This document shows, piece by piece, positions 5,144 through 8,492 of a stretch of DNA of 8,492 bases; within the stretch, counting starts at the first letter, position 1, and each line of letters starts with the position of its first letter. The translations under genes and the position numbers were made by a program. The stretch is from Gammaproteobacteria bacterium. Its GTDB lineage: Bacteria; Pseudomonadota; Gammaproteobacteria; SZUA-229. The stretch lies in the NCBI GenBank assembly GCA_013138755.1, contig WTCC01000001.1, positions 1-8,492 of the forward strand. Direction: 5' to 3'. Below the pieces are notes generated by a model. That model ran no database searches. It worked only from the letters and a program-made list of their open reading frames with translations, and was not told where the DNA came from.

Positions 5144-7327
5144 ATGGACATTCAACAGAATACACAAACACAGAACAACGAATATATAAACAACAGCCAG
5201 ACGGATAACTATTCTAATGTTATCGAAAAGATCGTTGACTGCGCTAACGATCATCTGCTGATGCTGATGAACCAGATGCTGACATCAGCAGATAAGAAAT
5301 TAATCGAGCAGGCCGATAAAAAAAGCTCAGATATTGAACGCGCAAAATTCATGAATTGCACTCAGGTTTTTCGTACTAAAAATAATGATATCGCCAATCT
5401 TTTCTTTTTAAAATTAAACAACGCATTGACCATATCACCATCAGATAATAATGATGAAACATCGTTAGTTGATCAAGATGAGATGGACGAGATGGTAGCA
5501 ATCACAACCATGCATTCCAAAGCCATGAATGTGTATGGGGCTGAAGTAAATCACCTCGAAACGCGAATCGAATACCTCGAAATCATGGGCGAAGATATCT
5601 TTGATAAAGAAGCACTTGACCCAAAACACATATGCGAAATTTTTCAGCTAACAATTGAGAACATCGACTTAGCGATTGAGGCAAAGTTAATCTTCTATAA
5701 ATTATTTGATCAGGAAGTTTGTTCGAAACTTGCAGTCATGTACAAGGCGCTCAATAAGATTTTTATCGATAATGACATCATGCCAGAGATCATGATGAAC
5801 ACGACAAAAGATAATGAAGTTGAATTTATCCAGGCAGAGGTTTCTTCGCGCGTAGCAACCTATTATGACCCGGAAGACAATATACACACTGATTTCGTAC
5901 CAAGGACCAAGGCGGAGATAAGTCGTATCGTCAATGAGTTTATGGCAGGTGATATGACTATCACAGGTGACGAGATTGATTTACCTGAGTCTTTTCTAAG
6001 AGCGCCGACACAGCAAGATCTAGATGGCAAAGATTGTTACGAGAGAAAGGAAGTAGTCAAAGCATTATCGAAGCTTCAATATAAATTAATCTCCTTACAA
6101 AAAAGTTCTGAACCGCTTACTACAAAACAGATAAAGAAAGAATTACTGGAAGATATTCGACTAGACAATACCGAAAGTGTCGATAAAAAAGTCAATTTAC
6201 TGGACGAAAGAAGCATTGATTTTGTGGGCATGATGTTTGATGCTATTACAGGTGATAATACTATTTCAGAAATCATTACCAATCTGATTAAACGCCTGCA
6301 GATTCCTGTCATGAAGATCGCTATGTCTGACAGCAGTTTATTTAGTAATGAAGAACATTCAGCACGAGTTATCGTTAACTTGCTAGCAACAGCCGGCAGG
6401 GGAATAAATACAGAGAAAGATCGTCTATTTAAAAACTTAGAAGCTATCGTGGATAATATTTTAAATGAATACGATACTGATATAGCAGTGTTTGACAATG
6501 CGGCCCTTGTTTTACGCGGCATAATAGATGCTGAGGAACATGCAGCTAACAATGTTGAAAAACAACAACAGAAACAGATCATACAAGATCATGCACGTAA
6601 AATTGTTACCACACAATATAAAATTGTGGCGCGTAATAAAAAAATTCCTAACAATATAAGACCACTTATTTTAAAAAACTGGTCAACACTCATGCTTAAT
6701 CGATACCTTAGGTTTGGTCGTGGCAGCTCACAATGGACACAATCTGTATCGTTGTTAAAATTACTACTTAAGTGTATGCAGCCGATCAAATTTCAATCTC
6801 AATATACAATGATCAGCAACAATCATGTCGTACTTGCCGAATCAGTCGATGATGAATTATCACAGACAAAACAGAATAAACAAGATATTTCATCACAGCT
6901 AACGCTATTAAAAAGTCATTTTACAACCATCATCGATGATTGTGACTTTCAAGAGATTGTCGGCAATGAAAAACAACTTACAGACAATGAATTAGATCTT
7001 GATGATGACGAAGCTGAATTGCTTGAGATCAAACAACAAGTAGAGAAAGCAGAACAAAAACTGTCAATGCTTGCGAGCAACACTAAACCTGGCGCGTGGT
7101 ATGAGATATATACAGGCGAAGACAAAGCATTGAGACGACTAAAACTTTCAATTATCCTAAATGATGCCGCGCGGTTAATCTTTGTCGATCGAAAAGGGGT
7201 GAAAGTAATCGAAAAAGATGCGGACGAATTTGCCAGAGAGCTCGCTGATAATCGTTCTCGTATAATTGCAGATCATTCAACTTTTGATCACGCACTAGGT
7301 ATGGTTATCGGTGCTATCGCAGCTTAA
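5144..7327 (+). CDS. DUF1631 family protein, function unknown
   Basis: This 727-residue soluble protein, rich in acidic residues and predicted helix, matches the DUF1631 family (about 700-780 residues) in three places I recognise. The N-terminal helical block (about 27-92) runs from IVDCANDHLL through ADKKSSDIERAKF. The central block (about 357-420) includes IDFVGMMFDAI, RLQIPVMKIA and ARVIVNLLA. The block at about 504-548 contains IRPLILKNWSTLML, YLRFGRGSSQW and the CMQPI end. A C-terminal beta-rich segment (about 648-726, PGAWYEIYTG, RLKLSII, RLIFVDRKGVKV, FDHALGMVIG) resembles a PilZ-like barrel, but this is inference and the classical RxxxR motif is not clear. A charged, coiled-coil-prone linker lies at about 610-645. 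No signal peptide or membrane segment is seen. The start has a weak ribosome-binding site; the N-terminal block begins within 30 residues, so the ATG is credible. It stands alone with its own promoter. Some members are mislabelled thymidine phosphorylase in databases; nothing here supports that. Confidence 0.88.
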   Translation: MDIQQNTQTQNNEYINNSQTDNYSNVIEKIVDCANDHLLMLMNQMLTSADKKLIEQADKKSSDIERAKFMNCTQVFRTKNNDIANLFFLKLNNALTISPSDNNDETSLVDQDEMDEMVAITTMHSKAMNVYGAEVNHLETRIEYLEIMGEDIFDKEALDPKHICEIFQLTIENIDLAIEAKLIFYKLFDQEVCSKLAVMYKALNKIFIDNDIMPEIMMNTTKDNEVEFIQAEVSSRVATYYDPEDNIHTDFVPRTKAEISRIVNEFMAGDMTITGDEIDLPESFLRAPTQQDLDGKDCYERKEVVKALSKLQYKLISLQKSSEPLTTKQIKKELLEDIRLDNTESVDKKVNLLDERSIDFVGMMFDAITGDNTISEIITNLIKRLQIPVMKIAMSDSSLFSNEEHSARVIVNLLATAGRGINTEKDRLFKNLEAIVDNILNEYDTDIAVFDNAALVLRGIIDAEEHAANNVEKQQQKQIIQDHARKIVTTQYKIVARNKKIPNNIRPLILKNWSTLMLNRYLRFGRGSSQWTQSVSLLKLLLKCMQPIKFQSQYTMISNNHVVLAESVDDELSQTKQNKQDISSQLTLLKSHFTTIIDDCDFQEIVGNEKQLTDNELDLDDDEAELLEIKQQVEKAEQKLSMLASNTKPGAWYEIYTGEDKALRRLKLSIILNDAARLIFVDRKGVKVIEKDADEFARELADNRSRIIADHSTFDHALGMVIGAIAA

Positions 7328-7383
7328 TCGATTCTGACGGTAATATCTGGATGATTAATGCCATTTGAACCATTAAAATCACC

Positions 7384-7548
7384 CTAAGACTTACTGTTGA
7401 ATTTGCTGAAGGAATGACACGTGTTAATTGGCGCAACATTCACACTGCCAAGATATAATTGTTTGGTCGCAGCAAAGCTTCCCTGCGATAACAGTAAACA
7501 CAGGAGAGTCAAACAACAATTTCTAAGTCTGTTTTTCAAACTGTTCAT
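7384..7548 (-). CDS. Small ORF with predicted signal peptide, possibly a truncated or decayed gene
   Basis: From the ATG at 7548 this encodes 54 residues. The first 25 form a textbook secretion signal: a basic start (MNSLKNRLRN), a leucine-rich core (LTLLCLLL) and a likely cleavage at GSFA/ATKQ. That would leave a mature peptide of only about 29 residues beginning ATKQLYLGSVNV. An earlier in-frame ATG at 7572 adds eight residues before the signal and is less likely. GTAGAAGA upstream is a weak ribosome-binding site. The ORF ends at TAG (7384-7386), but the frame stays open for 19 more codons to a TAA at 7324-7326 that overlaps the stop of the convergent DUF1631 gene. It may therefore be a larger gene cut by a nonsense mutation. 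It lies downstream of the DsbA-like gene on the same strand. I do not recognise the family; it could also be chance. Confidence 0.35.
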   Translation of the reverse strand: MNSLKNRLRNCCLTLLCLLLSQGSFAATKQLYLGSVNVAPINTCHSFSKFNSKS

Positions 7549-7606
7549 ATAGTATATGTCTTCTACAGACATCAGTACGATCTCATACGCTTAGTATAAT
7601 AGTTCG

Positions 7607-8254
7607 TTATTCATGAAAAGCCTGAGTCCCTTCGATTATCTGCTGAAATGTACGTTCACTGTCGTTATAGTTAATAGGTATAACTTTATCAATACCTCCG
7701 TACGACAGAACCAAACTTGGGAAACTGTTTACAGTCATATTTCTTGCCAGCTGCAATTCATTCAGCAGAAGATTTTGACAGATTTCACTATTAACATCCT
7801 CGACAAATAGTTCAGGGTTAAGCCCTATGCTATTAGCCACCTGTGTTAATACTTCAAGATCTGAAGGATTTCTAGCATTCAGATAATATGCCTGTTGAAT
7901 AGCCAATAACATCTCATTATCTTTTTCGGGCTGCTGCATTCTGCTAGCGATAATCGCTCGACAAGCTGGATACGTTGATCGTCGTGGCGAACACACTGTC
8001 CAGAAATCATAATTAAATCGTGTCCCAGGTATTTCTCGCTGAATATTTTTCCATGTGTCTCTAATCGTTCTCTGCATACCGGTCGGCATCGGTAGGTCGG
8101 AATCTGGTGCCAGACCTCCAAGAACATATCGAACCATTACTTTAGCTTTCAATTTTCCCTGCAGATCTAACCATACAGGTCGAAATCCCCAGCACCAACT
8201 ACACATCGGGTCGTGTACGTAATACAGTATTGGTAGGTCATTATTACTGACCAT
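7607..8254 (-). CDS. Cytoplasmic DsbA-family thioredoxin-fold oxidoreductase (COG3531-like)
   Basis: The 215-residue product opens with LPILYYVHDPMCSWCWGF, the signature of the COG3531 predicted disulfide-isomerase group. The CSWC redox motif is at Cys18-Cys21. A helical insertion follows, with RRSTYPACRA and QQAYYLNARNPSD, and the thioredoxin-fold cis-proline is at about Pro179 (SFPSLVLS). No signal peptide is present, so unlike classical DsbA it should act in the cytoplasm, nearer to FrnE-type proteins. I chose the ATG at 8254 rather than 8293 because the longer version would add 13 residues read out of frame through the end of selO, and family members start just before the first beta strand. 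The ATG lies 2 bases after the selO stop, with no clear ribosome-binding site, implying translational coupling. The substrate is unknown; a role in SelO redox control is an inference. Confidence 0.88.
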   Translation of the reverse strand: MVSNNDLPILYYVHDPMCSWCWGFRPVWLDLQGKLKAKVMVRYVLGGLAPDSDLPMPTGMQRTIRDTWKNIQREIPGTRFNYDFWTVCSPRRSTYPACRAIIASRMQQPEKDNEMLLAIQQAYYLNARNPSDLEVLTQVANSIGLNPELFVEDVNSEICQNLLLNELQLARNMTVNSFPSLVLSYGGIDKVIPINYNDSERTFQQIIEGTQAFHE

Positions 8255-8256
8255 CA

Positions 8257-8492
8257 CTATGAGGAGCAGCTGATTTCGATATTCTGTGCCCACTCAGGTG
8301 GATGGCCTGCATAATGTTCGTATTCAGGATGTTCATCATAAGGCTTGCTTAATATTTTCATCAGGTTATCGATCTCTGAATAGTCATGCTCGTGCTGCGC
8401 CTTGCGTATAGCCACCTCTGCCATATAGTTACGCAATATGTACTTTGGATTGACCTTTTTCATCTGTTCACTACGTGATTTAGGAAAAACGT
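8257..8492 (-). CDS. selO: Protein adenylyltransferase SelO (YdiU), C-terminal part, cut by the window edge
   Basis: Only the last 77 residues are visible; the gene continues past the right edge. The tail is characteristic: VNPKYILRNYMAEVAIRKA, then PYDEHPEYEHYAG, PPEWAQ and the terminal ISCSS. SelO is a pseudokinase-fold enzyme that transfers AMP from ATP to serine, threonine or tyrosine residues of target proteins, many linked to redox metabolism. The catalytic core is not in this window. The cysteine third from the end occupies the position that is selenocysteine in animal SelO. In the E. coli protein the equivalent cysteine forms a regulatory disulfide with an internal cysteine. The stop TAG (8259-8257) lies 2 bases from the DsbA-like start, so the pair should be one operon. 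The tail match is strong. Confidence 0.92.
   Translation of the reverse strand, partial: VFPKSRSEQMKKVNPKYILRNYMAEVAIRKAQHEHDYSEIDNLMKILSKPYDEHPEYEHYAGHPPEWAQNIEISCSS

Noticed and set aside
6076..6582. Minus-strand 168-codon ORF
   Set aside because: Antisense within the conserved centre of the DUF1631 gene; the Ser/Leu/Ile-rich sequence is what the reverse complement of a charged helical protein gives.
7355..7376. TTAATG...CATTAA inverted repeat as a terminator after the DUF1631 gene
   Set aside because: Six AT-rich base pairs with a 10-base loop and no T-run; too weak to call.
8255..8293. Upstream start for the DsbA-like protein at 8293
   Set aside because: It would overlap the selO coding end by 37 bases, and the added residues (MGTEYRNQLLLIV) are selO sequence read in another frame. 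The ATG at 8254 fits the family N-terminus.

Overview
The window looks like chromosomal DNA from a moderately AT-rich gammaproteobacterium, possibly marine or aquatic. The evidence is the gene set: TrhO, SelO, an AGCS-type sodium:amino-acid symporter, a DUF1631 protein and a COG3531-type DsbA-like protein. A dispersed repeat of a kind I recognise from gammaproteobacterial genomes also points this way. I cannot name the genus from sequence alone. There are no rRNA or tRNA genes, CRISPR arrays, transposases or phage genes.

Layout. (1) Positions 1-518 hold a hairpin-rich, non-coding dispersed repeat. (2) Positions 557-2632, minus strand, hold a sodium:alanine-type symporter followed with zero spacing by a TauE/SafE-type permease, so the two form one operon. 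(3) A 191-base divergent gap (2633-2823) precedes a plus-strand operon of three genes: trhO (tRNA U34 hydroxylase with a rhodanese domain), a SemiSWEET-like PQ-loop mini-transporter and a glutaredoxin-2/GST-like protein. Spacings are 11 and 2 bases. (4) A gene-free stretch (4748-5143) contains a 9-bp perfect dyad and a good sigma70-type promoter. (5) The stand-alone DUF1631 gene, 727 codons, occupies 5144-7327. (6) On the minus strand, entering from the right edge, are the 3' end of selO, a tightly coupled cytoplasmic DsbA-like protein, and a short doubtful ORF with a good signal peptide. This group converges on the DUF1631 gene.

How the genes fit together. Several encode thiol or redox proteins: the TrhO rhodanese cysteine, the CPYC thioredoxin-fold GST, the CSWC DsbA-like protein and SelO with its C-terminal redox cysteine. 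The best-supported functional inference is the SelO/DsbA-like pair, because SelO activity is known to be tied to a disulfide involving its C-terminal cysteine. I did not find a clearly undescribed defence, mobile or biosynthetic system. The most unexplained items are the DUF1631 protein with its dyad-bearing upstream region, the SemiSWEET-like protein that appears to lack the usual pocket asparagine, and the small secreted ORF interrupted by a TAG codon.
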